64,000 nucleotides of DNA. It comes from Blasia pusilla. Lineage: Eukaryota; Marchantiophyta; Marchantiopsida; Blasiales. The stretch's first letter is position 1. Every line of letters begins with the position of its first letter. The stretch lies in NCBI GenBank assembly GCA_050084515.1, contig CM114275.1:18476001-18540000 (forward strand), read 5' to 3'. Below are positions 44,072 through 58,747 of the stretch, piece by piece. The notes under the pieces were generated by a model that saw nothing but the letters and a program-made list of their open reading frames with translations, ran no database searches and was not told where the DNA came from. A program made the position numbers and the translations under genes.

Positions 44072-46190
44072 TTCGGCAGCGCACCTGGTGAATCTTCTCT
44101 ACTCTATGAAAGATTTCCCCGCTTCCACCACCACCATCTACTCTGTCCGACACCTAAGCGTCCATCTCTCACTCCAACAGATTGCGACCGCAATGCTGAC
44201 AGTCGCTCCCGGCGCAAACCCCCGACTTGCCGAAGACCCCGTCTGTCTTGCCGAGCGAGCACGATCGGGCGGATCGAGCGAAGGAGTTCACATGCGCTGT
44301 AGGCCAGCTCTGTACCTGCGACACGGCGGCAGCCAACTCCAGCAACCGGCAGCGCTTACCACGCACTCTAAGGAGGGGCGTTTGGGTCGGTTCACTGCAG
44401 GAAAGCACCGCATCACCGGCGTACGCACATTCAGAATGCCTGGGAGAACATCACCCTCACGAGGATCCACACAGCGGAGGGAACTGACGAGAAGGAATGC
44501 ACGAGAGGGAGGGAGCGGGGGGGAGAAATGCGATCCTGATCCTCGACGGGAGGAGGAATCGAAGCAGGGCGATGCAGGAGCGACATATGCTGGTGGACGG
44601 GCAGGAAGACAGGAGCCGAGGAAAAACCAGGGAGGGGAGGGAGGTAACTGCGAGGTCGGGCGGGCGGAGCTAGACGGGGGCGAAAGTGGTTCTGTGATGA
44701 CGACTGTTCTGTTACATGTAGACAGTGGGGCGGGGACGAGCGTACTGTAGTAGGTATGGTTTGGTACGTATGCGCGCGGGCGGGCGGGCGGGCGGGCGGG
44801 CGGGCGAGGTGTGGTTGCTTGCGGGGGCGGCTACGATCATAAGGGCACAGCAGCAGGAGTGAAGAAGAAGAGCATGGGCTAAGCTAAGCTAAGCTATGCC
44901 GTGGCTCGCGAGAGTTGTGTCAGCCACGGTGTCAGTGCTACAGAGTAAGTAATAGTGATACCGGCAGCTAGTCTGCGCTGCCGGAGGGGCCTCGCCTCGC
45001 ACAAGGCTGGGCTACCCAGCCGCCGAGTAGAGTGGTATTCGGTTATCGACCGTAAGAGGAGTGGTATTACCAGGTTGGGGGTGCTTGGGGATCCGAAGGA
45101 TGAAGATTCAGGCCCGACACTCAATAGGTCCTGATCGGTAAGTTATAAATACTGCCGGTTTTTTCGTTTTTTACAAAGAAACTGCGTTTCCCGGGTCGTC
45201 CTCTGCCCGAACGTTCGCTGGTCTGATCTGCAATCCTTACCGGCTGGCATTACAAATAAAGCCGGTTCCAGGCGCCCGTCGATGAAGACCCCCCACTCAT
45301 CGAGCCTGCCCGCCATGGCAGAGAAACGAGAGCAGGTACAGGAGGAGTAGAGAACCGAGCAGCTAACTGAGCGGTAAAAGAGGCGGATGTTGGGACCTCA
45401 GAACGTTCGCGGGCAGACGAGACGACGCTCGAACAGCGGACGCGTGGACGACACTCACTGGCTCCCAGCATGAGCGAGACCAAGACGGTCATCCGTGCAT
45501 CCATGATGGATGTGCGAGAGCATGGCATCGGCAGTACACGTGGCAACTAATACACGCCTTTCACGTGATGCTGGGATGTGCGATGTATGAGCATAAGAAA
45601 TCGGTAGTGGCGCGCCCAGTACCTCTCACCCGACAGAAAGAGGCCGTGGATTCCTTGCGGATGGGACGCCGACAGGCGCCGCAGGACCGGAAACCCTGCG
45701 GCGGGGGGCGACAAGGGGCAAACGGGCGCCATGGGACCCATGCATCTATGATGCGGATGGGAAACATGGGAATGGGGGAATCACTGGCACGTGCGAGCGC
45801 TATCTCTGTCCCTAAAGGCATGGCTGCCATTTATATACATCCGCGGCCCGGATATGCCTTGCCCGCGAACGCATCAGGATTAGCGGCGCGCACGGCCAGC
45901 CTGAGGGCCGGGTGATGCGCACGTTGCACTGGCCGGCGGGCCGGGAGCCAGCTATGTACGGTTCCACTCCAGTAGGGGAGGGGAACGCCAAAGCCACCAT
46001 GTGGCCCGTTGCATCGACCGCATGTCAAGACCGCCACCCGTGCAACCCGTTATGTATGCGGTATACATATGTATATGCGAATCTCCATCTCGGAGTTCTC
46101 CCGATGACTCCATGTTCGTCTCGTCTTTTTCTAAGAGCGGTGCTCCATGCCCGTCTCTGTACTTGCCAAAGCATATGAATAATAGTTAAT
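44072..46190 (-). promoter_or_regulatory. GC-rich 5' leader and promoter region of the BZR gene
   Basis: Upstream on the minus strand are a (GGGC)n tract (about 44774-44806), an AGCTA repeat (about 44878-44897), two TATA-like sites (TATTTATAA at about 45144-45152 and TATATAAAT at 45829-45837, both in the gene's orientation) and a CACGTG G-box near 45788. Which TATA is used is not determinable. Many short ORFs on both strands reflect the high GC content. Confidence 0.4.
44774..44806. repeat. (GGGC)n tract
   Basis: Seven or eight GGGC units, about 700 bp upstream of the BZR start codon. The plus strand has enough G runs to form a G-quadruplex, and the coding-sense strand is C-rich. Confidence 0.95.
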
Positions 46191-46937
46191 TACTTTGCTT
46201 TTTGAGCCACGAAATATTACACACAACAGCACAGGTGAATATTTATTCTCATCCCAATACCCCATTTAGATAAACTCACATGGGATTGTTAGCGAGACAA
46301 TACGTAGTTGGGTAATTCTTTTTTAGCTACCTTTGCCTTTGAGATTTTTAAACAGGCATGAAAAAAGAAGGTTGCCTTACAATTTGAAATCTCCTCAAAT
46401 TAATTGACGAATATGAGTGCGATATAACATACGAAGTTCGGGGAAAAAGATCGATCACCAATATCACTGTCAATAAGAATCCAAACATGTTCAACAATTC
46501 ATCCTAGTCCCCAAACCACCAATTGAGTATAGTTTGTATGTCCTTCGGCTATTTCATATTCCTCACTAGCATGGTTGCGGCAAGTTTTTAAGGCAAGCTT
46601 ATGGGGAGGAAATTTGTTTTCCAAATACATATTTATGAACTCAGGAGGATAAATAGAACTCATCCTATAATAAGGAACAAACAAACCATTGAATTATGTG
46701 CGCTCATGCAAATGCATGTGTGGATGGTTAACTAGGCATTCGAATTAAATTATAATAAAAAAAATCTAAATTCATTCAATGAAAAAGTCGAGTCGATTCG
46801 ACCTAACTAATACCTTGAGAAATGTCTTCAATATTAATATGACTAACATATTAATTCTTTAGTAAAAAAGAGTTGTATCCCTATAACCAAAAATATTCCT
46901 AAATCTATCACAATCATCATCATGTCACCATATATAA
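46191..46937. other. AT-rich intergenic, no gene recognised
   Basis: Only short ORFs without motifs. Confidence 0.5.
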
Positions 46938-47106
46938 TCTATATTATTGTGGGAGAGTGCCCTTACAGGGATGTCATCCCTCCTCGTGACACCTGTATTT
47001 TTGGGCCTCTAGTTAATTGACACGTGTAACTCTTTATGAAGCATGTAAGCTACTTTGAAACTCTGGAGTTTTCTTTCACTCGTGTAGGGCGCGAGCATCG
47101 GCTTAG
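46938..47106 (+). mobile_element. Short Helitron-like element
   Basis: It starts TCTATATTATTGTGGGAGAG and ends near CGCGAGCATCGGCTTAG. The first 20 bases match the copies at 4978 and 37589. The 3' part has the GC-rich CGTGTAGGGCGCGAGC pattern common before Helitron 3' ends, but the last bases are CTTAG rather than a clean CTRR. Confidence 0.45.
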
Positions 47107-50100
47107 TATTAATCCAATCACTTATCTTCTTTCTCTTACCAGTTTTTCATGGTATTTCAGTGTTATACACTCACAAGTCAACATGAATTTGTTCACAAAC
47201 TTATCTCATCTTTGATAAATCAATTCTCAAAACCTTGTTCTTAAATACACTTCTTATCAGTCAAATTTCAACTTCTTACATTTGTTGCAAGTTTCAAAAC
47301 CCGTGTGTAAGACCATAATGGAGATCTCTTAACTATAACTATTGAATTCTAGAATCATTCTCCATAACATATCTCTTGCAAAACATAGTCAAAATCACCA
47401 TAAAATATTATCCAGTTTCAATTAGATGAGAAATGCCTTATATTTTTTTATACAACTCCTAGAACATCTTTAAATGTTTCATTGGCACCCTCAAATACGC
47501 AACAACAAGATATGGGTTCCTCATCCAATATAATAATTATAGTTTTCTCCATAATGTATGTCATAGAACTATCGATCACTATTCTTTGTGTGGAGATATT
47601 ATTAAGGATAATGGGAATTTTATATGCCCACCCCGAGTAAATATCACAATTATATTGCGTGATTAAATAGCCAACTAATGTATAAGGTTGAGCATAATAT
47701 TTAGTATGGATTTTTTTGAAAATTTAGAGAAAATAAAATACAAAATATTTACACATTCAATTTCCATGGAGGAAAAAAAACTACGCCACATAAGTGATAG
47801 GGTGTCCGCTCAAAATTTTGAGACGAAATATTCACAGAGTTTTGAAAGAAATTATTGACTATCTAGTTTGCCCAAAACACACCAACTTCGCAAACTTACT
47901 AAAAGGATATTATATCAAAAAAGAGTATTCCTTGTTATGCTTCGATCATAAATCAAGAAAAAAAATCCTTTTGACCAATCCATTGTAAAAAGAATATGAA
48001 ACTCAAGCATTGGGGCCGAAACAACTTATTACCGATTAATTCATTGTAACTCCCCAAATGTAACTCATTCCAATAACTCATGGAAAGATCTAGGAACTTT
48101 TCTTCTTAAAAAATTAACGGTGAAGAAATATTTTAAAGGGAAATTTTAATTATCTGTTCGCTTTACCTTACAAGTAATAATACACCTCAAATAATTAATA
48201 TTCATGAGAATAAAATCCAATGGTATGTTAGGAATTTAGGTGTTTTTAATGAGATATTAAAAAGAAAGTGAATTTATAAAGGAAGTGATTGTTCTAAAAA
48301 TTGGATGATGGTTAATATGTCTATTTAATAAAAATATATACACTAAAATATGTATGTATTTTCGTATGAGAATAAAAAAAACTCACTAGAGTTTAGAGTA
48401 GAATAAAATTCTTGTATGAGATATGGAATGAATTTCATAAAATTGGATGCCAATTATTTATCACAAAATTTTTGGATTTTTTAATAAATTAAAAATATGA
48501 TCGGAGACTCCCCCTTCATTTTGCAAACTCCTCTCCTCTTGAAACTTGGTATTACCACCCAATATGATTGCTACAAGTTAATTTAAAATGGAACTTGAGA
48601 GTTTGTAAAGTTAATTACGAGAGTTAATTCAACTAAATTTAAATGTAAGTTAAGAATACACTAATAATCATTAAGAATAGATTTAGAAGTGTTGTTCAAT
48701 GAAATCTATCGTATGAGGTTGTTTAAGTATTGCAAAGTTACATTCTTGGAGATATATTTTTCATGTTTTAAAAATATAATTATGGTCCTTCAATACAAAT
48801 AGTAGGAAAAAACTTGTGCTATTGCAAATGGAGAAAGGAATTATAGAGTTGATCACCTACACCGCACATAAGGAAAGTGGAATGCACTAAATATGGAAAG
48901 GAGATAGGGAAAGTTATGAGGAAGAAAATAGAAATATTCAAAAAAGAAAGTACCAAAAGAGAGGGAGATATTCTAGTACTTCTACTCATCATAAAATGAT
49001 TAATCCCTATAAGGGCCGGGTCCCATGGGTGTCCGTAGAGGTCGTGCATGACTGTCTTCGACCAATTTATATTTCCGAAGGACAATCCAAGAAAATACAT
49101 AGGTCCTTTTCCGAAACCGTTAGACATGTAGTAATAAGGGTCTTCGGGACGCTAGACAATTACTGCGTCCAAAACATTTAGGTGCGAAAAAAATGGTGAC
49201 CCCTTATGGTCGTTGCGACCTCCTACCCAAGGGGACCTGGCTCTAAGGTTTTGCAAGCTTAGGGTTTATGATAGAGGAATTAATGATGATGTGGGTAGAT
49301 GGTAGGGACCAAACAATGAGATATGTAAAAACGCAATTTCCATTCAATTTTTTACCAAGATAGTATGTATTTTTACTCAATTATTCAAAGTGGGCTTGGA
49401 GGAAGGATGATAACGATGGATTTAGTGGATGATGGGGAAAAAATAAGGATATCAATGACACACAATTGGAGTGTTGTAATGTTCGGTGTAGATGGTGTGT
49501 ACTCTCAACATCTAAGGGTGATTTTTTGCTTGTCTATTGTGAAAGAAATCTTGTCAGTCCAATCTTAAATTTAAGTGATTTTAGTATGAAAAACTCCAAC
49601 ATATCTTTTTGTTCACAATGAATTTGCATGAAGTATATAGTTAGGGTTTCCTCTTGGCTCCAATTTGACTATAGCAAAATACAGTTATAATGTGTGTCAT
49701 TCTAAAAAGATAACTTCGACTATCTTTTTCATAGTTTATAAACGTAAAAATCCAATATGGATGGAGGGAAATAATTGAATGGCCACTTTGAACATTTTGG
49801 GTTGGTAACATATGGCCATGAAGGTTACATACCCTTTTTGCTAACTAGAAAAAATTGATTTGGGCCAATAGCTCTATTGAAACATGATTACAATCGGAGA
49901 GAATTTTTCTTGTGAGAGACATGTATGTGAACTTCCTTTGAACTTGTTAAAAATTAGGAATAATTTCAAAAAAATGAGATGAGTGGGAAGAAGAGAAAGT
50001 CCTCTTTCCAACGACAATGGTTATCACTTCGAGTACGGAGGAAGGTACTCCATTTTATTTTACGACGATTGCAGTAACTCAAGTTTTCAACAAATTCCAT

Positions 50101-50895
50101 AGGGTTGCCACTAGTGATCACAATACTTAATATTTATCATAATATGTTTGTTTGGGCTAGATTTAAATTGCCCAACCAATTCCATCCAACTCAATCCATG
50201 AACGTCATAGATAATGGCAATGTGTGGACTGGTTTGGGCATGTCACAATGTTCATGCGTGTTTATACCATGGAGGTGACACGGGCTACTTTCATCATGAC
50301 CATGGTGAAAACAAACGAAGAAGGGTCCTCCAGTCACTTCCCCACAGCTGGAGCACCTTCCACGAACACAACCACAAGAGTGATTTTAGGAAAGCGAGGA
50401 AGCGTGTATATATATACATATATGGATGGCCCATCACGAACGAAGAAGGTGTTAGCTTCGGAACCAGTGGCGAAGGGCCTCGGGAGTTGCATCCTCAAAA
50501 ATTAGGTCGAGAAATCCACGAATGGTGGTGCCATTGGCGTGCGTAATCCGGCGAAACGAAGCGTGTACGTGTGTGTGTGTTGCGTTGGGGTGGGGGGACG
50601 ACGATGCACTTCTTATAGCCCCATTGTTGACTATTCCACAATTATGGTTCCCAGTCAATAAAGTATGCTCACTCGCTACGTTCGGGAAGCAGAACGAGAA
50701 AAAGGAATCTGCGCTCTTTATTGTGGCCAGATTTTTATCGAAAATCTCGGCCTTTTCTCATCTCTCCGGAGCTTCCCGGCGCTTGAATTGCATTGGGCGG
50801 CTTCATTCATTCAGTCGCCCGTATGACTCACCGCTTTGAAAGGGATATGGCTCACCGCTTTGAAAGGGAGAATGTATGTACTTTTTGGTTGGACA
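47107..50895. other. AT-rich intergenic, no gene recognised
   Basis: Short ORFs only. A 20-bp direct duplication (GCTCACCGCTTTGAAAGGGA-type) occurs at about 50825-50867. A TATATATACATATATGGATG stretch lies at about 50406-50426. Confidence 0.5.
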
Positions 50896-51175
50896 GTTGG
50901 AGAATAAACGCCGAGAGAAGCGAAATGGGAAAATGGTTAGAGATGGAAGGTGTGGGGGCCGGAGGAGAGGGCCGTTCCTGAGAGGTCGTCCGCGGAACGG
51001 GGATGACGGTGTTGGGGGGGAGTTGGCTTGTTGGCCAGTTGGAGAATAAACGCAGAGAGAAGCGAAATGGGAAAAAGGTTAGAGATGGAGGGTGTGGGGG
51101 CCGGAGGAGAGGGCCGTTCCTGAGAGGTCGTCCGCGGAACGGGGATGACGGTGTTGGGGGGGAAGCTGGCTTGGA
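50896..51175. repeat. Tandem duplication, 142-bp unit, two copies
   Basis: The unit starts GTTGGAGAATAAACGC at 50896 and again at 51038. The copies differ at only a few positions over about 138 bp. The ORFs at 51003-51218 and 51145-51339 start at the same internal ATGACGGTG in the two copies and are probably not genes. Confidence 0.95.
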
Positions 51176-54100
51176 GGAAGGGGATGATGGTCCGGTGGAA
51201 GCGAGGAGGGGGGTGTAGGCGTGGCAGATCGGGATATGATGTGATATCAGCTAGGGATGGAGTTGCACTTCTTGTACGAAGGGAGGAGGGAGGGGGACGG
51301 GACGGGACAGAGGGTCGTTCACGTGGCGGGGCCAGGTAGCGAGCCACGTGGCGGGTAACGACGGCGTGGAAGAGCCACGAAAGGCTGCGGTGATTTGCTT
51401 GCTTTGTCCACGGGGAGTCTTTTCACGGCCCATTCGTTCGGGAACGAGAGATGGAAGTGGCAGAGAAATGATGATAGCCTGCCCTTCGGCCTCGGTCAGT
51501 GATTCAGAGGGTTTTCCTACACACGTGCCATACCTTATGACTGAGCGGAGAGTCCAGACCGCCTTTCCGCTTGTATACGGTAGCACAGTACATCCCTTGG
51601 GTACATTGAAATCCACTATTCCAGGTCGCCTGCCCCCGAGCTCACCGGGCTGCTCGGGCCTTCAGTCACGACTGACCGGACTCGTCTTTTGTGTCCCTTT
51701 AATCAATGCGCCGGAGGCTGCCTGAACTCTGATCGCCCCCTCTCTTCCTAAGATACGCGGGTACTCTTCGGCCTACTTTTTCTCTTGTACTTGCGGTGTT
51801 TCTCGATACTCATGTGTGAACGGAATACGGTATCCAGGTCCACGACCCCCATTACATACGACATCCATACCGAATACACCTGGATTATAATTGAACATGC
51901 GTGTACAGCTAAAGTCTCGGGCCCGCGGCCCGGACTGGCCTCAATGAGTCGGGTGTCAGGGTGGGGTTAGGCCAGCGGTGAACATGCGTACTGTTGTGGG
52001 TCTGGCCCGGTTTCCATGTTCGTACGCTCGCCCGGTCGCCCGCCGTGGTGCGCTGTGCGTAGCGGACCATCTGGGATCGGGCGAAGTTCGCTCGGTCGCG
52101 GTCGAACACAGTGTCACAGGCAGAGCTCCGTCGTATTTCCTGCCTGCGAGCTCCATCTCGGAGGGACGAAGGGATGGGAATGGATGGCGCCAGCGAGCTC
52201 CGAACGCTTACGGACCGGACGGAGAGGCCTCGGTCCTCTGGTAACAGGGCAGGGAGGCGAGCAGGAAAGAGCCAAAAAAGCGGTGACGTTCCTGACCGGG
52301 CCTACGAGGAAGGCTAGGTCTATATATAGGTCGACAGGGAGCGCACCCTCGGCTCCGGCTCGCGCGAGCTCGCCTGGCGAGAGGACCGGCTCGGGCGACG
52401 CAACTACCTGGCAGAGTTTGTCGAGGGAAAAAGCCTTTTGCAGTCGAGGGTTCGCACGCCGGAATGAGCCGGGGCTCGTGCTAGAATAGCAAGTGGGGCA
52501 GCTGGCCGGCCGTGCCTTTGGAGATGGAGTGCGAAAGCGGAGGCGGGGCGTAGGTGACCGACCCTGGGTTCCGTGTCTTTACGTCGGGATTATTTGGAGG
52601 GCGACAGGTATATACGATAAGGAGAGGCCGCAAAATCGACTAATCGCGGTTATCGATCATCGGAGTGGAAGCTTTTTCCTGCAACATTATAAAATTTCGG
52701 AGCTGCTCCACTACAACTTTTCATTTTCGCTCGCTCGCTCGCTCTGGGTTTAAACGCGCACATGTGGCTCGCTCGTGAGAGAGCACGAGGACTCTAACAC
52801 CACCCCCGTTTGTAAGTGCGAGATCGGTTCCGCGGCCATTGTTATTGGGGGCAGCTCGAACACCTGTCCCTCCGTCGTTTTCACGTGAGAAAGGTGGCGT
52901 TCACAGTGCCTCGATTTCCTCCCTCCCTCCCCTCACTCTCTCTCTCTGGCGCTCGCGACTTCCTACGGACGACTACAGTCTGATCGGTACGCGAAAGATA
53001 GCCAGCATGCGCGTCACTTATGTTAGTGAAAGTAACATAAGAAAGTAATCGACTCCCCAACGATCCCTCCGCTCCGACCATGATTGGTGTCCAGAAATTT
53101 CGTTTCGGTTCGTCGCCACGCTCGACTCTCCTCAAGGACTGAGCTGGATGATTGACACGAGGGGAGCCAAATCTTGCGGTTGTCGTTTCCGATGCCCGTC
53201 GCCGGCTGATTGCCATACTCAATTCCAAATTGGTGGCTCCGCCTCCTTCCTCTCTCGGATCCGCGTTCCGATCGTCCCGGTTGTTAATAAGTACGGCCTT
53301 CTGCCTCCCCTCTCGCATCCCGACCTGTATCGGCCCCGGTGAAGCCGACCTCGGAAACGACAGGCGGATCAAATTCGCTATGTTTGGTCGTGAGAGGGGA
53401 TCCTCGGCATGCGAGTCTGCACGACCTCACTAGGCCAGGCTAACTCTCGCTCTTCCCCTATCGCCAGCGCTTCCCGCCGATCCGATCCGGTCCTGCTCGA
53501 GACGGAAATCGGCACACGGGATCGGCCGCAGGCGACCGACTGTCTCTCATGGAGTAGTAGTGACGACCTCGCTGCTGCTGCTTTCGCGAGGTTTTCTCGT
53601 GGAAGCGCGCCTGCGACTACACGAGGATTAAATAATTCCCGAGTGTTAATAGAAGAGAAAAGAGCGCCGGGCGGGAGAGTAATTGTGCTCGCTCCAATCC
53701 GATCATGGTTTCATCGTGCGAAATCCCGGAGGCGGTCCCAGGCGAAATAATTTATATCGGAAAACTCCGAATCGAGGCTCCTTCCCCAGGCGATCATCAA
53801 TACTCTCGTCCGACGGCACCAGAAGAAAGGCAAGCGAGGCGCCGTTCGTACGCCCGCACTGACGGGACGTCATCCGTGCGAGAATGTGATCGTCGTTATA
53901 AGTAGCCCGCGCCGAATTGATTATTAATGATCATCTCAGCGGCATAGCATACCATGCATGCAGCGCATGGCCATCGCACGACCTGTCATTTGTCCCCTGG
54001 GACGTTATCCTTGGCTCGTGCAGTAGAGCCCCACTACCTCATTCCAGTTAAAAACCCCCCGTCACGGACGGACGTCGTCCGTCACTTTGAATAAATGTCG

Positions 54101-57100
54101 CTCTCACGCCCGTGCTTTTCTACGAAGGAGCTTACCGTTGGTACGCGTGTAATTCACGACTCGAACGAACCCGACTCCTCCTCCTCGCTCTCTCGCATGT
54201 GGGGTGTGCTTCACTAACGGTACCTTCCGGGACACTCCAGTTCTTCCCGTTCCAGGGATACCGGAGCAGGTGCACCGCCGTGACTCAGATAAAGCCCCCG
54301 CGCAGCTCTCTACAGTATGCGCAGAGTCACTACCGAAAGATGGGCGTGTTACATGTCCTCCGTACTCCAAAGACAGCGGACTCCCCTGTTCTTCACACCT
54401 CGCGATAGCGCCTCTGCCGATGCCTTTCGCGGCGCCAGTTCTCGGGTGGCCCCTCGACACATACCGGCGAATTCCGGCGGAATTAGTTGTCGGTAATTTT
54501 CCTAAGCTTTCAGGTTACTGCGAGAAATTTGTAAATTTTGTCGGCTGGCTTTTCAAAGTATGCCGGCAGCAGCCGGGCCTCGCTTTCGCATAAACCCTTC
54601 GCTCTTCTATCGAGCGCCTCCTCAAAGGCAGAGTTCTCGGAAACCGCAACACGTGCGGATGCCGTCCGAGCGAGAAGGGGGCGAGAGAACTTTTAGAGGT
54701 GGGAATGGAGGCAACGGAATAGCTGTGTCCGCTTCCACTCGCACGCTCCGGGAGATGAATTGCGTCCGCTGTCCGAACTTTGTCCCTCTCGCGTCGGACT
54801 AACCTCGGAGGACGGAACTCGGCACAGGAGGGAGGGAGGGGGGCTTCGCTGCGAGTGTCGGACCTTCGATTTAGACCCGAGGAAAAATAACGAGAGCGTG
54901 TGAGACGGTGTGACGTTAGCGAGCATTCGGCGGATCTCGTTGCTTCCTCGGACGCGAACTTTCGAGACCCAGGACTCCGACTGCCGCTCTTTCCGACTGC
55001 CGGTATCAATCGCGGTCTCGTGGGAGTGCTTTTTCTCCTAATCAATCTCGTTCCTCACTGCAATGCCGCGAAAGCAGGCGTTGCCCGCCACTCCTGCTCG
55101 CCAATTCTTCTTATTATGGTCCGACTGCGAGCTAAAGCAAGCCTAAAGAAAGGGAAGAAAGTGGGGGGGGCCTATTTGCTTGCTCTCTCCACAATGAAGG
55201 CAGCAGGACAGGACTGCGCAAAAGCGTACCTCGATCGACCAAAAGCTGCTATCGTATACAGTACGCGTTGAAAATAAGGGTATCGTAGTATTCTCTGTTG
55301 AAAATCATCCACTTTTTCACGAAGAACAGTGAACTGAGTGAAGCACTCACTGCCAGGAAGTGAAAGCTTTAGCTACTGGTCACGACTCGCGTCCGAGCTT
55401 TCTCCAAAGTAGAAGTTCGCTGCGTAACTGCTAGGAGTCCTCGTGAACGCGTTCTAGAAATTTGTGCACATGGATTCAACATCCGTGGCACTCCGCGCTC
55501 GGTTAATTTCGTGATTTTAAGGTGAAAGTGCAACGCCCTGAATGCCATTGTCAAAGTCGTCACGTTTGATATCCACTCCACATATCACAGGCAAGCTTCC
55601 CAAGTCATTCTAACACAATGATTGACATGTATAGTGCTCTCACAAAAAGTTCTTGGCGTATCACCAAAGGGCCACGTTTGAAAAAGAGAGTAAGGATATA
55701 CATTTTTTTTCCTCCCTCGAGGAGCCGAGGGTCCTACGCAATATGGAAGCCATGCAGGTGCAAAGTCTTAGGAACCTTTGTCGTGTATAAAGTGTAATCT
55801 ATTGTTGGATAAGTAGGATCCAAAGTATTTTAAGCCATCGATGGCGCTTGCTTTATTCGAGCGTGTGAGATCGACACGTCTCTCGAGGGTGTCGTTTAGG
55901 TACTTAAGTACGCACGCTTGGATCAGTTTATTTACACGTCCTCCATTCAAGGACTGTCCGGAGCCCCGGAACTCTCCTTTTTCTGTCTGTCCCTCCCCTC
56001 GTTACGTCAAGATCGACCTACCCCCCACCCCTCTCTTCTCTGCTGCATCTCAACCCGAAAAAAAATATCAGAAAAAAAGAAGGAAAAAGAAGCACTGCTC
56101 GTCCCGGGCACACTCCAACTGCTCCTGCCACTGTAAACGGGTTGGGTCCTTTAAGTCGAAGCGTCGAGTTCGATGTTGTGTTCCCACGAAGATACGCCCG
56201 CATCCCATCATAAGCTCAGGTCAAGTATGGGGGGTTTGCTTTGTTTGTGCTGGGAACGAGATATTCAATGAAAACAAGAGGGCCCCGGGGAGGGGAAAGA
56301 ATTGCAGATTGGTTGCAGAGATCTTGTCAACGAACCGGTGCTACAGGATGGGTGGACGGTGTTCCAACTGCGTAGGTGACATGGAGTGACTCCGGGTCCA
56401 CCGACATGTCGAGGACTCGAGGAGATCGGGAAGGGGATACGCACACTCAGAAAAGGTGGTGCCACCTTCCACACTGGGACTGTCCTCCTGGTTGACTGGT
56501 TCCAATGAGTGTGTAACTCGGTGGGCAAATTGTTGACACCTCCCTCGAAACCCACTAGGGCGACTACATGGGTGAAAATCTAGCGTCTGAAACCCTAGGT
56601 CCACCATGTGGCTGGGAATCACTGCGAGGGACCACCGGGAAAGACGAACAATAAATTGGAAAACGAACTCTTTTTCAGCATCATGTCATGGTGTGTGCGG
56701 AGCGAAGCAACTCTCGCCCTCCATTTCGAAATTTCAAATAGAATATGTGTAAACCTTGCCATGTTCCTATAGAAGGTACATCTTCTCACCTTTGTGCACA
56801 TCTTTTCATGTGAATAATCCCGCATACTCCATGTTCTCGATCGAAATCTTTCCACGGATATGGCTGGTACATGAGGTGTATATTCCAACTAGTGTACCCT
56901 GGTGTAATATTCTGAATTACTTCTCAATTCATCTTTAAGATTATCAATTAAGAAAAAACAGCCTTTGAGAAGGCTGGGGACAAAATAATTAACAAACACT
57001 CGTGGAGGACATGTGGATAGTTTAGATAATGAGAAGGAAAAAAATGAATAGTGCTCGCAATGCCGCAATCAATTTTGAATAATCCTATTAACTTGGCGAG

Positions 57101-58747
57101 CGATCTTGCGAGTTAAAAGTATAAGTGAAATATGAAAAAAACACACTCACCAATAATACTATAAATATTTGGTCAATGTTCCGGTTCACTAACAACTATC
57201 GAGATTTTCTCTCGAGCAATGAACGGGGAGTTCCGGGGTTCTCTGTTATTCCCAACGGCAGTTTTTTTCAGTTTTTGCTTGTGAAATTCCGATACACATT
57301 CTGGTGGTTTTGAGTGTGTACCCATAATTTGGGTGGGCTAATTTTATGAAAACGGATGTCAACTTGAAGTCGGGGAGGTATAGTCAGAATTATGCCTTTC
57401 ACAATAAGAGCAACCAAAAAGTGGACGAGTTCATATTAATAGTTGACAGAATGCTACTGGAATGCTTTCCCATTGTCAAAAACCGATGAATTGTGATTGG
57501 AGGCTTGGATGTGCGTTTAGTTAGAGTCTTCATCTTGTCCGCACACTACATGTCTTTGTATACCCTAAAGTGAGGCGCCCCGAAAGGTCTTGGGCTTCTC
57601 CTCCGAAACCATTGGATATAGCATAAGAGATGATCGGATGGTAAATCCAAAAGCATGCATGATGGGTCTTTGGGGATCTTATGGGGTGAGGTATTCCCAA
57701 GGTAGTAGAGAAAGAGGGGGGGTTTGGTCAATGTATAGCTCCCTCGCTTTATTCTCCTCATTTTTAATTCTATATCCTTTCCAACCTTGCTAACTTTAGT
57801 AAGATCTTCCAATACAAGTTTGTTGATATTAGTACTTTTAGAAGCATTGTTACTTCTCAGATTGCTTCTATTACCATAAATTTTGTGATGAAAAGTTGAG
57901 ATTTGAATGCATCTACATTTCGGAAGAAACAAGTTATCATATTCCACATGATAACTTCTTCTATGGAATATGATAGCTTGTTCTAATGTTATGTCAAAAC
58001 TTGATTAAGACGAAGACATGTAATAGACTAGGTACTAAACATTTAGACATTGTATTGAGGATTGCCTTAGAAGGATATGCAATTGACTACGATGACATGA
58101 TTTTGTTGAAAACTTCTTTGAATTTTTGATACTTGTATTCTAATCCTGGTCAATACATGAACCCTCTGGCAGAAACAAAATGTGGTGCCCCATTTCTTGA
58201 CTTGTCAGCTTGATGTTTGTTTTGTTTTCGAGGACTTCGAGCCCTTCCAGAATACTCGGCAGCTTAGAAGCTCCAAGTATTATAGAGGGGCATGATCCTT
58301 GGCTCCCAAGAGGTGGGGAGGCATGGCCACGTTCAACTCTTGCCAAGGCTACCTCATGATATAATAAGGAGTAGTATCTAGATTTCATTCCTATAAACTT
58401 TGTTGGGGAGGATTTGTCGAAGTACACATGGAGTAAAACTAATGCAACAATTGAATTGGATTCCAAGGTAAAAGGGAGCAAGGAAGATGAGGAGCTGAAG
58501 CTAAAGAGAGAGGAACTGGTAGGGGAAAAAAGGAAAAAAAGAGGCTTGTTACATATCATTCGGGAAGCGGCCTCGGGAGAGGAAAACTGCCGGAAATAAG
58601 ATGCCTCCATTTCAAAATGTAGAAATAAAGTGGCCACATTTTTCAAATGTCCCATTGAAAGTGACCGAGAGAATTTATGTCATTTCTTAATTGCCTTGTT
58701 TAAATTTTACTAGTTAAGATGGGCCACCGGAGAAAAGAAACCAGGAT
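51176..58747. other. GC-rich then mixed sequence, no gene recognised
   Basis: 51.2-56.4 kb is GC-rich with many CG dinucleotides and many long but unconvincing ORFs on both strands (for example 52016-52489, 54515-55045, 55841-56389). None shows a known domain or a credible splice chain. 56.4-58.7 kb is more AT-rich. A single-copy gene of an unfamiliar family cannot be excluded. Confidence 0.4.

Noticed and set aside
52016-55271. Many ORFs of 100-180 codons in the GC-rich region
   Set aside because: They overlap on both strands, share no motif with families I know, and high GC lowers stop frequency. No splice chain could be built.
58140-58655. 171-codon minus-strand ORF
   Set aside because: Composition is Ser/Phe/Leu-rich over an AG-rich complement, without domains. 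It probably reflects purine-rich sequence on the other strand.
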